From contig CM042032.1 of assembly GCA_023525975.1 (NCBI GenBank), forward strand, positions 22,326,001-22,390,000: a DNA stretch of 64,000 bases, in the 5' to 3' direction. The position numbers and the translations under genes were made by a program. The notes beneath the pieces were generated by a model. That model had not been told where the DNA came from and searched no databases. It saw nothing but the letters and a program-made list of their open reading frames with translations. Shown here in pieces: positions 25,871-38,444 of the stretch. Source of the stretch: Smallanthus sonchifolius. Its lineage: Eukaryota > Streptophyta > Magnoliopsida > Asterales > Asteraceae. Every line of letters starts with the position of its first letter. Position 1 is the first letter of the stretch.

Positions 25871-28000
25871 GAGGGAAAATTCATGATCCTGAGGTTATTG
25901 AAGAAGATTTCAGACAGATTGACCCTGTTGATCTGGAAGAAATGAACATCCAATGGAATATGGCCATGTTGATGTGTCAAGCAAAGGATTTCTTGAAGAA
26001 AACAGGTAGAAAGTATATTGGATCTAATAGTCGATCACGCATGGGATTTGATAAAATCAAAGTGCGTTGTTATAACTGTCAAGAGTATGGTCACTTTGCT
26101 AAAGAGTGTGTGAAGCAAAAGGTTGAGTTTGATTCTATGAAGAAGCAGAATAATTTTCAGAATAATCATAATCAATCACATGGTTCATCTGGAAATTCAA
26201 ATCATGCATCTGCATCATCGGCATTGGTTGCATAGAACGGTGAGAACTATGACTGGGGTATTCATCTAGAAGATTTAGTGGGTGTTGTAAGTCAAGCCTT
26301 TGTAGTAGAAATTCATTCTGAAAAATCAGAAGAGGTGACTGATGATGACAGTTCGAGTGACAGTTCAAGTGATGGTTCAAGTGATGGTTCGAGTGATGGT
26401 GAAAGTGGGCAGATTGTTGATGAAGAGATAGAACAAGTGCAGAATATTGATTCTGATGTTGCATCAGGTGTTGCTGAAGATGATATTGTTCTAACACAAA
26501 ATGCTTCAGATGGTGCTGATTCAGAGAATATTCCCATTGCCAAAGTTTTCATGGCAGACATGTCTGATCCGTCAAAGGTAAAAGACTCTGTTTGTCATAT
26601 TTACTGTTCTTACTGCATTACTGTTAAAGATAAATTGCAAAAGGTCATGGATGATAACACAAACTTGATTTGTGATATGAAATCGATGCATTCAGTTAAT
26701 CAGAAACTGAAAGATAATGATAAATTGTGCATCGATAGAATTAAGTCTTTGAAAAGAGACTTAAATTCTCTAGGGTTGAAATATAAAGAACAAGTTTATC
26801 ATCTGGGTATGGCTTATGCTGAAATAGAAAAACGAAATGAAATTGTTGCTCAAAAGAATAAAGAAATTTCTGACAAAGAGCCTGAGGTGATCAAACTTCA
26901 TAGAAAGTTGGAAAATTTTACAAATTCTTCTGTTGTTTTGGATTATTTTAATTCAAATGCTGATCCAACTAAACGGGTTGCTGGGATTGGATTTGTTCCT
27001 CCACCATTTAATGCAAATTATGTGGTTGAACCTGAAATCATACTTGAAGAGGAAATAGATCCAAAAACAGTATTGGAAGTGAACCCGGTAACTGGTGAGG
27101 ATATGGTTTATGAATTTGATTCGGAGGATGAGGTATTTGATGAGAAGAAGGTCGAAGGTTTTCCAAAAGAGGTGAAACTTGATGAACCAGCAGTTGTAAA
27201 AACTGTTACCCGTGATAGATGCATTCTGACTGAACCTAATGAGGTGAAAGTCGTTACCCCTAAGCTTCCCCCAATTTTACAGTCAAGTGGTTTTGTCATT
27301 GCTGGTCATCAAAAGGTGCATTCATCAAAGGTGCCTACACAGGTTTATGTTCCAAAGAAGACAGTAAAATGTTCTAAAAAATCTTCTGAAGCTTATTCCT
27401 CTGATGGCTCCTCAAACTCAAAGAATTCTTCTTACTTTTGAACTTATAAAGAGAGAAGAGTTTGTTTTCATTGCAACGAAGCTAGTCACATTTTGGTCAA
27501 TTGTCCTTATAAGAACCAGGGCAAATTGAAGACTGTCCCTTCACAACCAAAAGTGGTGAAAATTCTGAACTCAAAAATATGAGGGAAAGTCATCATTTAG
27601 TTTGGAGCAAAATATGTCATGTCGATCTTTTGTTAAATCCTATGGATTTAAACAACAGGATAAATTGAACTCAAAATCATTTGTGTGTCAAGAGAAACTT
27701 GAGATTCCTCATGTTAGAATGTTAAAAGATTCTCAATCTGAAGTTAAATTGTCTAGACCACAAAGGAGAAGACGAAATAGAAAATTGAAGAAAATTTTGG
27801 AAACATCTGAATCTGATAATAATATATCAAATAATGTTTTTCAAAATAATCAAAATGTATCTCCTTTGAAAAAGTCTGTTGGTAAAACTTCTATTCCAAA
27901 AGTAAATGATAACATTGATTGTGAATTACTAGAAGTTGTTTATTTTGATCAATCTGGACGACCCAAGACCACAATGGCTTGGGTTCCTATTTTTAACTGA
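25871..28000 (+). pseudogene. gag: Copia B gag, 5' truncated and broken
   Basis: Carries zinc knuckle CYNCQEYGHFAKEC, a Ser/Asp-rich stretch with tandem SSDGSSDG-like repeats at 26340-26405, the coiled-coil segment, the second knuckle CFHCNEASHILVNC, the RRRRNRKL patch and the terminal WVPIFN. Breaks are TAG at 26233-26235 (Gln in other copies), TGA at 27439-27441 and a frameshift near 27565-27580. The terminal TGA at 27998-28000 is shared with A and C and looks like the genuine gag stop. Confidence 0.88.
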
Positions 28001-28018
28001 TTTTTGTTGTTTATGTAG

Positions 28019-30795
28019 GGAAACCCAAGGAGGACTATCAACAATACATGGTATGTGGATAGTGGTTGCTCTAGACATATGACAGGGAATATCAGATTGC
28101 TTGAAGATGTTAAAAATATTGATGGAGGTTATGTCGCTTTTGCGGGGAATAAAGGCGTGTACACAACTGGACAGGGTACTTTAAAGAATGATAAAGTGAA
28201 CTATGAGAAGGTGAATTATGTGGAGCAGCTTGAACACAGTCTTTTGAGTGTATCACAAGTTTGTGACAAGAAGTTTTCGTTCCATTTCAATGATGCTAAG
28301 TGTTATATCTTGAAACCTGGTTTTGTTATTCCTAAAGAATGGATTCTCATGAAGGCCCCGAGGAGAAATGACACATATGTCCTCCACATGAGTTTCGCTA
28401 CTACAACGGATTCAATTCCTACATGTTTACTCTCCAAGGCGTCGGAATCAAATTCTATTTTGTGGCACAGGAAGCTAGCTCACATCAACTATCGGAAGAT
28501 GAACTATATTATTAAGAATGATCTGGTTCTTGGTATTCCAAAGATGAAATTCTCAGTTCCTAATGATTGTATTCCTTGTAAGAAGGGGAAACAACGAAAG
28601 AAATCACACAAATCTAAATCGAAGAATTCTATCGTAACTCCTTTGGAGCTGCTGCATATGGATTTGTTCGGTCCGATTAGTATCAGGAGCATTGGTGGAA
28701 AATCATACTGTTTGGTAGTAACGGATGATTTCTCTAGATTTTCATGGGTTAAGTTTCTTTCTTCTAAAGCTGAAACCACTGAGTTGGTACAATACTTAAT
28801 CCTGGGTTTGGAGAATTTATTCAATCTGAAGGTCAAAAGAATTAGGAGTGACAATGGAAGCGAGTTTAAGAATAGCAAGATGGGCTTATTCTGTCTACAA
28901 ATGGGAATTCATCATGAATTCAGTGCGCCATATGTTCCTTAACAAAATGGTGTTGCTGAACGAAAGAACAGGACAATGGTTGAAACGGCACGCACGATGC
29001 TTGCAGATTCTAAGCTTCCAGTTACTTTTTGGGCTGAAGCTGTGAATACTGCGTGTCACGTTTTGAACAGGGTCTTGACCGTCAAGCGACACAACAAGAC
29101 TTGCTACGAGTTGCTGAATAATCAAAAGCCGAATCTGGATTATTTACTACCTTTTGGTAATCCTTGCACCCTGTTGAAAGTTCAAGATGTCCCAACAAAA
29201 TTCAGTCCTAAGGCTATTGAAGGGATTTTTCTGGGGTATTTTGCCAATTCGACTACCAAGAGGGTTTATAACAAAGAGACGCGCCAAGTTGAAGAATGGT
29301 TCCATATTGACTGTTCAAATCAGTCTTTACCTCAAATGGCGATTGGACCAGATTGGGCATTTGATTATGAAAACTTATTCAAGTCTTTTCACTTACCTTA
29401 TGATATTTCTCCTGATGAAGCTGCCATTCTCTATGATTCATGTCAGGATGCACAGTACAATGGCTTTCTACCAAATGCAGTTCCATATTCATCGGTTCCA
29501 TCTACTCCTATTCCCGATCCTAATGTAGCTTCTTGTTCGGGACCACAAGATTCAGAGAGTGAGGAAGACAATGCTATTTTTCAAGATTCTTCTGCTGATC
29601 CTTTGTTGGGTGATAATACATTACCTTCGACACAGGATTCGGGGGAGATTCCTACAAATTTAGACTCGGAAATTCCAATTAATCATGATTTGTCTTATCA
29701 ATCTGATACAACTCGTGTTGAAGTGTTACAGGTTCCTGAGGTCGCTTCCATCAAGGAACTCAAAGATCATCCAGTAACAAATATAATCAGAAATTTGCAT
29801 GATGGAGTGAAAACACGTTCTCTTGTAGACAATACTTGTTTGTATACATGTATTAAAGATTCTGGTGTTCTTGATGATTGCTCACATTCATGTTTTATTT
29901 CTCAGGTTGAACCCAAAAATGTTGAAATGGCTTTAAATGATAACAATTGGATAGAGGCTATGCAGGAAGAACTTGCTCAGTTTGACAAACTTAAGGTTTG
30001 GAATCTTGTAGATCTTCCGAAGGGTGTATATCCGATTGGTACTAAATGGGTGTTTAAATGTAAGAAAGACGATCGAGGTGTCTTGGTACGAAACAAAGCA
30101 AGATTAGTTGTCCAGGGCTTCAATCAACAAGAGGGAATTGATTACACCGAGGTTTATGCACCTGTTACGAGGCTTGAAGCTATACGGCTGTTTCTAGCTT
30201 TTGCTTCTTATAAAGGTTTTAAGGAATTGGATGTGAAAAGTGCGTTTTTATATAGTAAGGTCAAGAAGGAAGTTTACGTTTGTCAACCGCCGGGGTTTGA
30301 AGATCCACTTAATCCGAATATGGTTTTCAAGCTTGATAAGGCCCTCTATGGTCTTCATCAGGCTCCTAGAGCGTGGTATGAGACATTGTCCGCACATCTT
30401 TTGGCAAATCAGTTTGTTCGTGGCAAGATTGACTCGACCTTATTCATAAAGAAATCAGGGGGAGATTACCTACTAGTGCCGATATATGTGGACGATATTA
30501 TTTTTGGATCAACAAATGAAGTGTTATGCAAAGATTTTGAGAGTGTAATGACGTCAAAATTTGAAATGTCAGCTATGGGAGAGTTATCGTTTTTCTTAGG
30601 TTTACAAGTAAATCAAAAGGAAGATGTTTTCTTTATTCATCAGTCCAAGTATGTCAAAGACATCTTGAGTCGGTTCAAGATGGAGGACTGTACCCCATAT
30701 GATACTCCGATTCCGGTCAATCATAAGTTGAAATCTGACCCGGATGGAAAAGATGTGGATTGTCGACTTTACAGAGCAGTGATTGGATCTCTCAT
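28019..30795 (+). pseudogene. pol: Copia B pol, 3' truncated
   Basis: Follows the conserved TAG at 28016-28018. Protease VDSGCSRHMTG is at 28055. The pre-integrase region is complete. The integrase core retains HMDLFGP, RSDNGSEF and NGVAERKNRT, so its three catalytic acids are present, but TAA at 28940-28942 replaces the Gln before QNG. The frame then reads through the acidic linker, holding one mPPT variant (GGGGGAG at 29641), into RT with YVDDIIFGS. A two-codon deletion lies in the LDVKSAF region. RT ends at 30795, where the Copia C LTR begins. Confidence 0.9.
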
Positions 30796-31282
30796 TGTTA
30801 GGACAAAGTTTTTAATGACAAAAGCTTGTAATAGTTAGATTTTATGTCTTTATGTTTTTGTTATGTAAATGTCAAAAGTCTTCTAAGTGTTTTACAAGTA
30901 TAGCCTAGAGGCGAACTTGTTAAGTTCGCCTGGTCTATCAGAGGCGAACTTAATAAGTTCGCTTAGGTATAACTGAGGCGAACTTGTTAAGTTCGCTTAA
31001 GCTGTTAGAGGCGAACTTAATAAGTTCGCTTATATCAGGTCAGTTGGTTATATATATGTGTGTTTACAGAGTCAGTCATACAGAACTAGAACGAATCAGA
31101 GAGAAGTCAGATTGAGTCTATAAACATCATTGTTATTTGAAATACAAATTGAGAAGGTTATTTACTTGCGTGCTTGAATTGTCTTTTATGCGTATAAACG
31201 TTGACTCGTTGGATTTCGCACTCCGAGTAAATGTCACGTCTTATCACGAGATCGATCCGTAGACGCGCCATGATGACCTACA
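30796..31282 (+). repeat. 5' LTR of Copia C (487 bp)
   Basis: Runs from TGTTAGGACAAAG to GATGACCTACA, ending two bases before the primer site. It is homologous to 25396-25870 (reversed) and 63681-64000 (reversed). U3 contains the palindrome array and TATA box annotated separately. A donor-like GAGAAG|GTTATT lies at 31151-31162. Confidence 0.9.
30911..31057 (+). promoter_or_regulatory. Copia C LTR promoter: four 19-bp palindromes and TATA box
   Basis: GCGAACTTGTTAAGTTCGC or GCGAACTTAATAAGTTCGC occurs at 30911-30929, 30944-30962, 30978-30996 and 31011-31029 (starts 33, 34, 33 bp apart; centres alternate GTT/AAT). A TTATATATATG TATA box at 31049-31057 begins 20 bp after the last copy. The same array, spacing and alternation occurs in copy A, and the first two sites are visible in E. 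This is consistent with an upstream activator array or binding sites for a dimeric factor. Confidence 0.7.
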
Positions 31283-31817
31283 AGTGGTATCAGAGCTATT
31301 GCTCGTGATTCTAGATGATTTTATATGCAAATTGACATCAAATTCATCATTTTTGAGTTTTCATTTCAATGGAGTTTTCAAGACTGATTTTGATATGATT
31401 TGGTGTTTTTGAAGAGGATTATGATGAAATTGATCCGATAGAAAGCTTCTAATTGACAAATTACACAATCCTACGGTCCAATTTTGTTTAATTCCTTCAA
31501 TTCAGTGATTAATGACGATTTTTGGTTGATTTTGGTTCGCGATTGTGGTTTGAAGAAGTTCTTGATCAAAATTCTGTTACGGCAAGCGAACTTGCTAAAT
31601 TCTGTGCAGGCGAACATAGCAGCAGGCGAACTTGTCAAGTTCGTTTCTCACAGGGTTAAGCGAACTTATTTTAGGCGAACTTAATCAGATTGTTGAATTC
31701 TGATTTAAGCGAACTTATTAAGTTCGCTTGGGTGACTTAGCAGGCGAACTTATTATCTTCGCCTGAGGGTAAAGGAAGTTCAACACTTGGAAAATTTTTC
31801 AGAATTTTTTTTTTAAA
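31283..31817 (+). promoter_or_regulatory. Copia C primer-binding site and gag leader
   Basis: The primer site TGGTATCAGAGC is at 31285-31296 (initiator tRNA-Met). About 300 bases without recognised signals follow. GCGAACTT full and half sites lie at 31580-31765. A possible weak donor GGG|GTAAAG is near 31769. An acceptor-like AATTTTTCAG ends at 31802, shortly before the gag ATG at 31818. Confidence 0.7.
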
Positions 31818-34550
31818 ATGGCAAATATGGTTCAAGTCACAAACATGTTCAATTATGATAATAAGATCGGTACATCTCAAAAACCTCCAAAGTTGTTGAA
31901 TCTAGCTGATTATTCAAATTGGAAAGATTGGTTCGACCAGTTTGTATCTTTTACCGATACCAGTTTGTGGATTCCGATTTTGGAAGGTTATACGCATCTG
32001 ACTTATTCTTGGATGGGACAGGATGATGTTCCAAAGCCGGTGTCAGCGTTAACTACTGAAGAGAAGCTACTATTTGACAGGGAAAAGAAAACTATGGCTA
32101 GTATTTCGATGTCTCTTCCGAAGGAAATATATCACAGTTTTAAACAGTTCAAGTCTTCTCAACAACTGTGGGAAGCATTACAGAAAAGGTTTGAAGGAAG
32201 TTTGGATTTGAAGAAGAGTAGAAAGGAGCTATTAAAGAAGCAGTTCTTTGTTTTTAAACATTTTCATAACGAATCCTTGGATGATCTTGCTACAAGATTC
32301 TATCATCTTCTTAGTGAACTGGCAAGTGCTTCTGTGGTATATGAGACTGAGGAAATCAATGATAAATTCTTGGAGGCTTTACCATCAAAATTTGATGTGT
32401 ACACGGTTCTAATCAAATAGAATATTAAGTATAAAACCATGTCTCTTGAAGAAGTTCTAGGGAAGATTCAGTCGCATGACATGAATATGAAGAAGAAAGA
32501 GACTAATATGGAGCATATCCAGGATCCCTCAATGTATTTTGCCAAATCTACTGGTAAATCTGGTACTGTAGTGGCATTCTTTTCTGGTGATGCTCAAGAG
32601 TCTTCAAATGATCAGTGTTCTGGAGTTCCAATTTATTCTGGTCATTCAAGCCATTCTAGATTTTCTACAACTACAGCTTCAACATTATCTGGATCTCATT
32701 TGAATCAGAAAGTTGCTGATGATTATCTTGCTATGTTTTCTTCATTCATGGCATCATATGAAAATTTCATTGGAGGTAAAATACATGATCCTGAGGTTAT
32801 AGAAGAAGATTTCAGACAGATTAACCCTGTTGATCTGGAAGAAATGAATATCCAATGGAATATGGCCATGTTGATGCGCCAAGCTAAAGATTTCTTGAAG
32901 AAAACCGACAGAAAATATATTGGTTCAAATAGTCGATCTCGTATGGGTTTTGATAAGAGCAAAGTTCGTTGTTATAACTGCCAAGAGTATGGTCACTTTG
33001 CTAAGGAGTGTGTGAAGCCGAAGGTAGAATTTGATTCTCAAAAGAAGCAGAATAATTTTCAGCATAATAGGAATCAATCACATGGTTCATCTGGTAATCA
33101 AAATCATGGTCCTTCTGGTAATACAAATCATGCGTCTGCATCATCAGCTTTGGTTACTCAAAACGACGAAAACTATGACTGGGGCATTCATCTGGAAGAT
33201 TTGGTGGGTGCTGTGAGTCAGGCTTTTGTTTCAGAAATTCATTGTGAAAAACCAGAGGAGTCTACTGATGATGAAAGTTCTAGTGATGATTCTTGTGATG
33301 GTGACAGTGTTCCAAGCGTTGATGATGAGATAGAACAAGGGCAGAATATTGACACTGATGCTGCATCAGGGGTTGCTGAGGAGGATATTGTTCTTACAGA
33401 AAATGCTTCAGTTAGTGATGATTCAGAGAATATTCCCATTGCCAAAGTATTCATGGCAGACATGTCTGATCCGTCTAAGGTAAAAGACTCTGTTTGTCAT
33501 ATATACTGTTCTAATTGCATTTCTGTTAAAGATAAACTGCAAAAGGTCATGGATGATAACACAAACTTGATTTGTGACATGAAATCAATGCATTCAGTTA
33601 ATCAGAAACTGAAAGATAATGATAAGCTGTGCATTGATAGAATTGAGTCTTTGAAAAGAGACTTAAATTCTCTTGGGCTAAAATACAAAGAGCAGGGTTA
33701 TCATCTAGATATGGCTTATGCTGAAATAGAAAAACGTAATGAAATTGTTGCACAAAAGAATAAAGAAATATCTGACAAGGAGTCTGAGGTGATCAAACTT
33801 CATCGAAAGTTGGAACAATTTGAAAGTTCTTCGGTTGTTTTGGATTATTTTAACTCAAATGCTGATCCTACTAAGCGTGTTGCTGGTATTGGATTTATGT
33901 GGTGGAACCTGAAATTATAAATGAAGAGGAGATAGATCTAAAAACTGTGTTAAAGGTGAATCCGGTAACTGGGGAGGATATGGTGTATGAGTCTGATTCT
34001 GAAGATGAGATGTTTGATGAAAAGAAGGTCGAGGGCATTCCAAAAGAAGTGAAAATTGATGACCCAATAGTTGTTAAAACTGTTACCCGGGATAGATGCA
34101 TTATGACTGAACCTGAAGAGGTGAAAGTGGTTCCAACTAAACTTTCTTCAATCTTACAGTCAAGTGGGTTTGTTGCGGCTGGTTATCAAAAAGTGAATTC
34201 TTCAAAGGTGCCAAGACAGACTTATGTTCCAAAGAAGCCGATAAATTGTTCTAGACATTCCTCTGAAACTTATTCTTCTGATGGATCTTCAAATTCAAAG
34301 AAAAACCTCTTATTTCAGAAATTATCAAGAAAAAAGAGTGTGTTTTCATTGCAATGAGGCTGGTCATATTTTGATCAATTGTCCATACAAGAACCAGGGT
34401 AAAATGAAGATTGCTCCTTCACAACCAAAAGTGGTGAAGATTCTGAAAAGAAAAGATGAGGGAAAGTCGTCTTCTAGTTTGGAGAAAAATATGCCTGGTC
34501 GATCTTTTGTTAAATCCCCTGGATTTAAACAACAGAATAAATTGAATGCT
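31818..34550 (+). pseudogene. gag: Copia C gag, 5' part, broken
   Basis: Starts MANMVQVTNMFNYD. Gag core, zinc knuckle CYNCQEYGHFAKEC, acidic Ser-rich stretch, coiled coil, and second knuckle CFHCNEAGHILINC. Breaks are TAG at 32418-32420 (Glu codon in other copies), a deletion and frameshift near 33895 (GIGF followed by lost codons), and a frameshift near 34300-34350. The gene is then cut at 34550 by Athila and continues at 55777. Confidence 0.88.
34546..34550. other. Athila target-site duplication, left copy (ATGCT)
   Basis: ATGCT here and at 55772-55776 flank the Athila element. The undisturbed site in copy A reads TTGAATGCTAAATC. Confidence 0.95.
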
Positions 34551-35702
34551 TGACGTGATGTCGTAGTCTCAATCAAATTTAAACCAATTACAACTAAATA
34601 GCTAGCGGTAAGTGGGTATCGAACACGAGGAGTTTGTGGAAAATGTGTTTATTATGTAGTTTTGGATTTAACTAACTTAAACTAAATTGCAAGAAATGTA
34701 AATTCACGATTTTGATTGTTTGGTTTCAACAACTAAGATTAACAAAATAAATTGCAAATCAAAAATTAGCTTTGTAAACAGTTTAGGAAAAAGCGATCAT
34801 CCTAGGTTTCCGGTCTCAATTGACATTCGTGTTTAAATCCAACTAGAAAGAATCACATAGACATGATTCATGTGTGACCACTTGTTTGTGATAAAAGGGA
34901 ACTAAGTACTCGGATTATGAAAATGCGAGGTTGTTACCCGATAATCAATTAATCAATATCCAACCCTAATCCCTCCCATGATATCTCGATTGTCATCGAC
35001 ACCAAGAACGTACGATTTAGATTATGATCAAAACATCAATCAACAATTTACAAACAAACATTCACACACCATAATAAACAAACAAACATTGCAAGTCTAT
35101 TATTCTAGAAATACGGATAAAAACACAAATGTCTTAGATAAACCTTCAACCTAGGATGAACACCACAAGTTTAGCCACTCATGGCTTGGTGCATCATCAT
35201 CAAACAAAAGTTAATGTTCATATGAATCAAAACACAAACCCAATGATTAGAGATTGTTTTGAACCCAAGAAGTCTCCAATTTTCGCCCAAAAAAGCTCTG
35301 CAAAACGTCTCCAATCTCAGAATATCAAAAGCCCCTTGGAAAATTGGTTTTTATTGGCAGTTACACTTTCTGCGTCAATGTCTACTGTAAGCTACGGTAG
35401 CTACCGTAACTTACGGTAGATATTAAGTTGTTACGTTGAGTTCCTACTGTCTTACGGTGGGGGACAAGTCTTCAGTGGTCTACCGTAGCTTACGGTAGCT
35501 ACCGTAAGCTACGGTAGAGTCTGGGCAAAACATCCACTCGATTAGCTTCTTCCCAAAGCTGCATTTCCCACTCCTTTTAAGCCACGAACATACCTGAGAC
35601 ATACGCAACTGTAGTTATCTAATTCAAGATAGTTACATGATCAAATGTGGGATTAAATTATCTTTTAACATACTTAAAGGTTGTCCCGTGAGCCACCCGT
35701 CA
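34551..35702 (-). repeat. 3' LTR of Athila (1,152 bp)
   Basis: Matches 54645-55771 throughout, apart from a 25-bp indel near 35060 and scattered substitutions. It contains four 19-bp palindromes (separate entry). No TATA box was assigned. Confidence 0.92.
35382..35517. repeat. Four 19-bp palindromes in the Athila LTR
   Basis: Arms CTACCGTA/TACGGTAG around a 3-bp centre. Copies are at 35382-35400 (one mismatch), 35401-35419, 35480-35498 and 35499-35517: two back-to-back pairs 98 bp apart. Centres are AGC, ACT, GCT and AGC. The other LTR repeats the arrangement at 55451-55488 and 55549-55586. Confidence 0.9.
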
Positions 35703-35715
35703 CATCCCCACACTT
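35703..35715 (-). other. Polypurine tract of Athila
   Basis: AAGTGTGGGGATG on the minus strand, directly abutting the 3' LTR start TGACGGGTGG. Confidence 0.85.
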
Positions 35716-36988
35716 AACCGTTGCTTGCCCCCAAGCAACTCATCGAAAATCATTTCCTAGTTCATAAGCGATCAACGTTTAAACCAAACAAATACATGTT
35801 GTCCTTTTACTAACCTACCATCACACCACATGACACACCCCTCACAATAACTCTCCTCTCGGCGACAAAAAGTACTAGCAAGATTGCGCTAGAACACTCA
35901 ATGCAAATGTGTGATTGTGCGACAATAAGCTTGTATAAAAATCAAGTCTCCGCCTATAAGATGCCCAATATGCCTAAGAATCAAAGGGCTTTACAGGTTG
36001 TTACGAGGCTATGTGTAGGGGTAGGAAATGATGGGATATATATGCAAGTATCTCATTGATTCGGCCCGGTCTTATTATTACACAAAAACAACTACTAACT
36101 ATTTACACAACTTCACCTTTTTTTTTTCATTCTCCTTCAACTACCATCGCATTTATTTCCTTCTTTTCGCATTTTTCTCATATTTTGTAATTTTTTTTAA
36201 CAAAACAAAAACATCAAACACTACGTAATAAAACTACTAAACTATTAAACCTGGTCGTCTCAATAGGTAGGATTTAAGAAGATAGGTACGGGTCACAAAT
36301 GAACGGCAATAGGCTCAAACATGGCTACTAAAGACCAAACCCCACCCCTCGCACTACCAAGCTCATATATATATCGTATGAGGTCCAACCCCCCAATCCC
36401 ACACTCTCACACATCCAGACGAGGTTACCTAAATGCCCTTATCATTTTCACAAGCATATTAAACCAAAGTCTCGACAAGCATTTTTACACAAGTTCTATT
36501 AACACAAATCACACATCGCCACTCGACCAAAGAAAGAATTTCCAATAATTGTGTGTGTGTGGCCCAAAAACTCACCATGAGAGGACAAAAAGGGTTGCCG
36601 ATGTGTCATGTGTATCAATGGCAAGCTTTCAAATTTGAACGATTTGTCGGTTGGTTAAAAAAAAATTTTAATTTTTTTTTTCAAAAATCATCAAAATGTG
36701 GGGAAATTTCCCAATCCCCACACTTGGGATACATTAACCCCAATGTATGGCGTTGAAGGGAATGATCACTAACAAACAATTCAACATCAATTTCCGCTTA
36801 TACATTCAAACCCCAAAATTTTTTTATTTTTTTTTATTATTTTTTTTTTAAACAAACAGACATTGTAACACCACCAACAATATCACAACCCATAATATCA
36901 ATATCAAAACACCACCCTTCTACCCAACCATGGACATAAACAAAAATTAATCTACAATAATATACAAAACAGAAAGAGCACCACCTGA
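35716..36988 (-). other. Athila 3' untranslated region
   Basis: About 1.27 kb between the last ORF and the polypurine tract. It contains A/T homopolymer runs (near 36118, 36660 and 36820-36850), a short (TG)n at 36551-36560 and a second CCCCACACTT-type motif at 36716. I see no gene; the open frames here lack any protein signature. Confidence 0.6.
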
Positions 36989-38441
36989 CTAGTAATACCG
37001 CGGCCGAGGAGGCCCGAAGATAGACGTCATCATCTCCGAGAATTCTCCAAATGCAAATGCGCCGCTCCCGCTACCGCTGCCACCTTCACTCCCTCCTTGC
37101 TGTGTAGCGTCACACTGTTGGCTCTGTCGGGGGTCTACCCACTGTGAGTGATGCAATGGTGGCGTGGGGTATGACACACTACCGTCATAAGGTGGCAGTG
37201 TTGAATAATCCACCAACGGCGGGTCCGCAACAACCGGTCGCCCCGCATGCCAGTCATCATGCATCCGCCGGTTTTGATCATCAAGATATCTGTTATTCAC
37301 TTCTTGTTCAAAAGCATAGGCATGGGTGCGATTCCATGATTCTTGTCGATCAAAATTATGCTTTAAAGCCCGTTCCATGCTTGCTCCCATATAAGTTTGA
37401 TGATCAAAAAATGTCCGGTCGGACCCGGGCCAACTGTCGAATGTGGGCAGAAGCTGATTTTCAATTACCTCTTGCATTGTTCCTTGATGAGCCCAATTCA
37501 GCTCATAAGGATGACTCGAATAGTCGAAGAATCCCCCTTCATGCACATGACTCCTACTCGGACCCCCTTGGTCCACATCCATCTCTTCGGCGTTCGGCTC
37601 ATCGGCATAATCCTCATCCCCACTTTGGGGTTCATCATCAGTCTCGGGCTCATCCTCTTCACCCCGGTTGTAACGCCCTTGCATCAACCTTCAATGCTCG
37701 CCACCGTTGTCCTTCACACTTCAACTTGTGGTATCGCTCCGATTCTGTATACGACCACCCCGGACCCATCTTCCGAATATCAAACGACTTATGTTTTTTC
37801 GGAGCTCCTTAATCTTCCAACCCAATAACTCCGTACATCTTGAGCAATGCCGTAATTAATCGAAAATGAGGAATAATACTCCTTCCAACCTTGTTCCGGC
37901 ATATCCATATGTTATTAAGCACTAAGAACCTGAATGGAAAACGGGGTGACCCATGAAGCAGTGAATAAAGAACGGGCACCTCAGGAAATCTAACTTCCAC
38001 CTTATCCCCCCTCCTTGGAATCACATTACATACACAAATCATGAACAACAACTTGGCTTCAATCTTTAAATTTTTCCTATAAAGCGTACCATGCCAAGTA
38101 CTTGGTAGAAACAGCGCCTCCAACATATCGTTCCATCGTGGGTGAGCTTCCGGTTTACGAAACAAGTCATCGAGAGTCGGGAACATATAGTCTCTTGCGG
38201 GTCGACTGTCAAACCTTGCCACCCTTCTCAAAGTGTCAAAAGACATCTCAACCTTTATACCGTTCACAGTGCCGATTAGTTTCATTTGTTGGGGTTTGCT
38301 ATACGGGGGACATGTGAGAGTGGCCATCCACTCTTGAATTTCTTCTTTAAACAGATTCTTACTATCCCGATCATAACATCTTAGCGCCGCCTCCCAACCC
38401 AATGCTCGAAACCGATTAAAAACATTAAAGGGCCCAACCAT
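36989..38441 (-). pseudogene. Athila downstream ORF (env position), broken
   Basis: Starts MVGPFNVFNRFRALGWEAAL. The first 205 residues form a domain (EEIQEWMATLTC, TLRRVARFDSRPARDYMFP, SIIPHFRLITALLKMYG) that matches my memory of the conserved domain in Athila-type downstream ORFs often labelled plant transposon protein. A TAA at 37809-37811 and a frameshift near 37690 separate it from an acidic, Gly/Ser- and Tyr-rich C-terminal half (DDEPQSGDEDYADEP to FGPPRPRYY). No convincing membrane helix is visible, so an envelope role is not supported by the sequence. It follows RNase H with only a TAG between, because integrase is missing. Confidence 0.65.
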
Positions 38442-38444
38442 AAA

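Larger units (their letters stand above)
25871..30795 (+). mobile_element. Copia copy B, internal fragment
   Basis: Plus-strand copy of the same family as A and C. It starts abruptly in mid-gag (GGKIHDPEVIEEDF equivalent) at the edge of A and stops abruptly in the RT/RNase H connection (AVIGSLI) at the LTR of C. It is therefore the oldest host in the nest: A inserted in its gag and C in its RT. Its LTRs, leader and third gene are not in the window. Confidence 0.85.

Noticed and set aside
30911..31029. Regularly spaced short repeats resembling a CRISPR array
   Set aside because: The repeats are themselves palindromes inside an LTR promoter, only four per array, with non-unique spacers shared between copies, in a plant genome.
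37144..37828. Plus-strand ORFs of 143-222 codons
   Set aside because: They lie opposite the Athila downstream ORF, whose minus-strand frame has the recognisable domain and codon pattern.
36989..38441. True viral envelope gene in the Athila element
   Set aside because: No signal peptide, fusion peptide or membrane anchor is visible; only the position is env-like.
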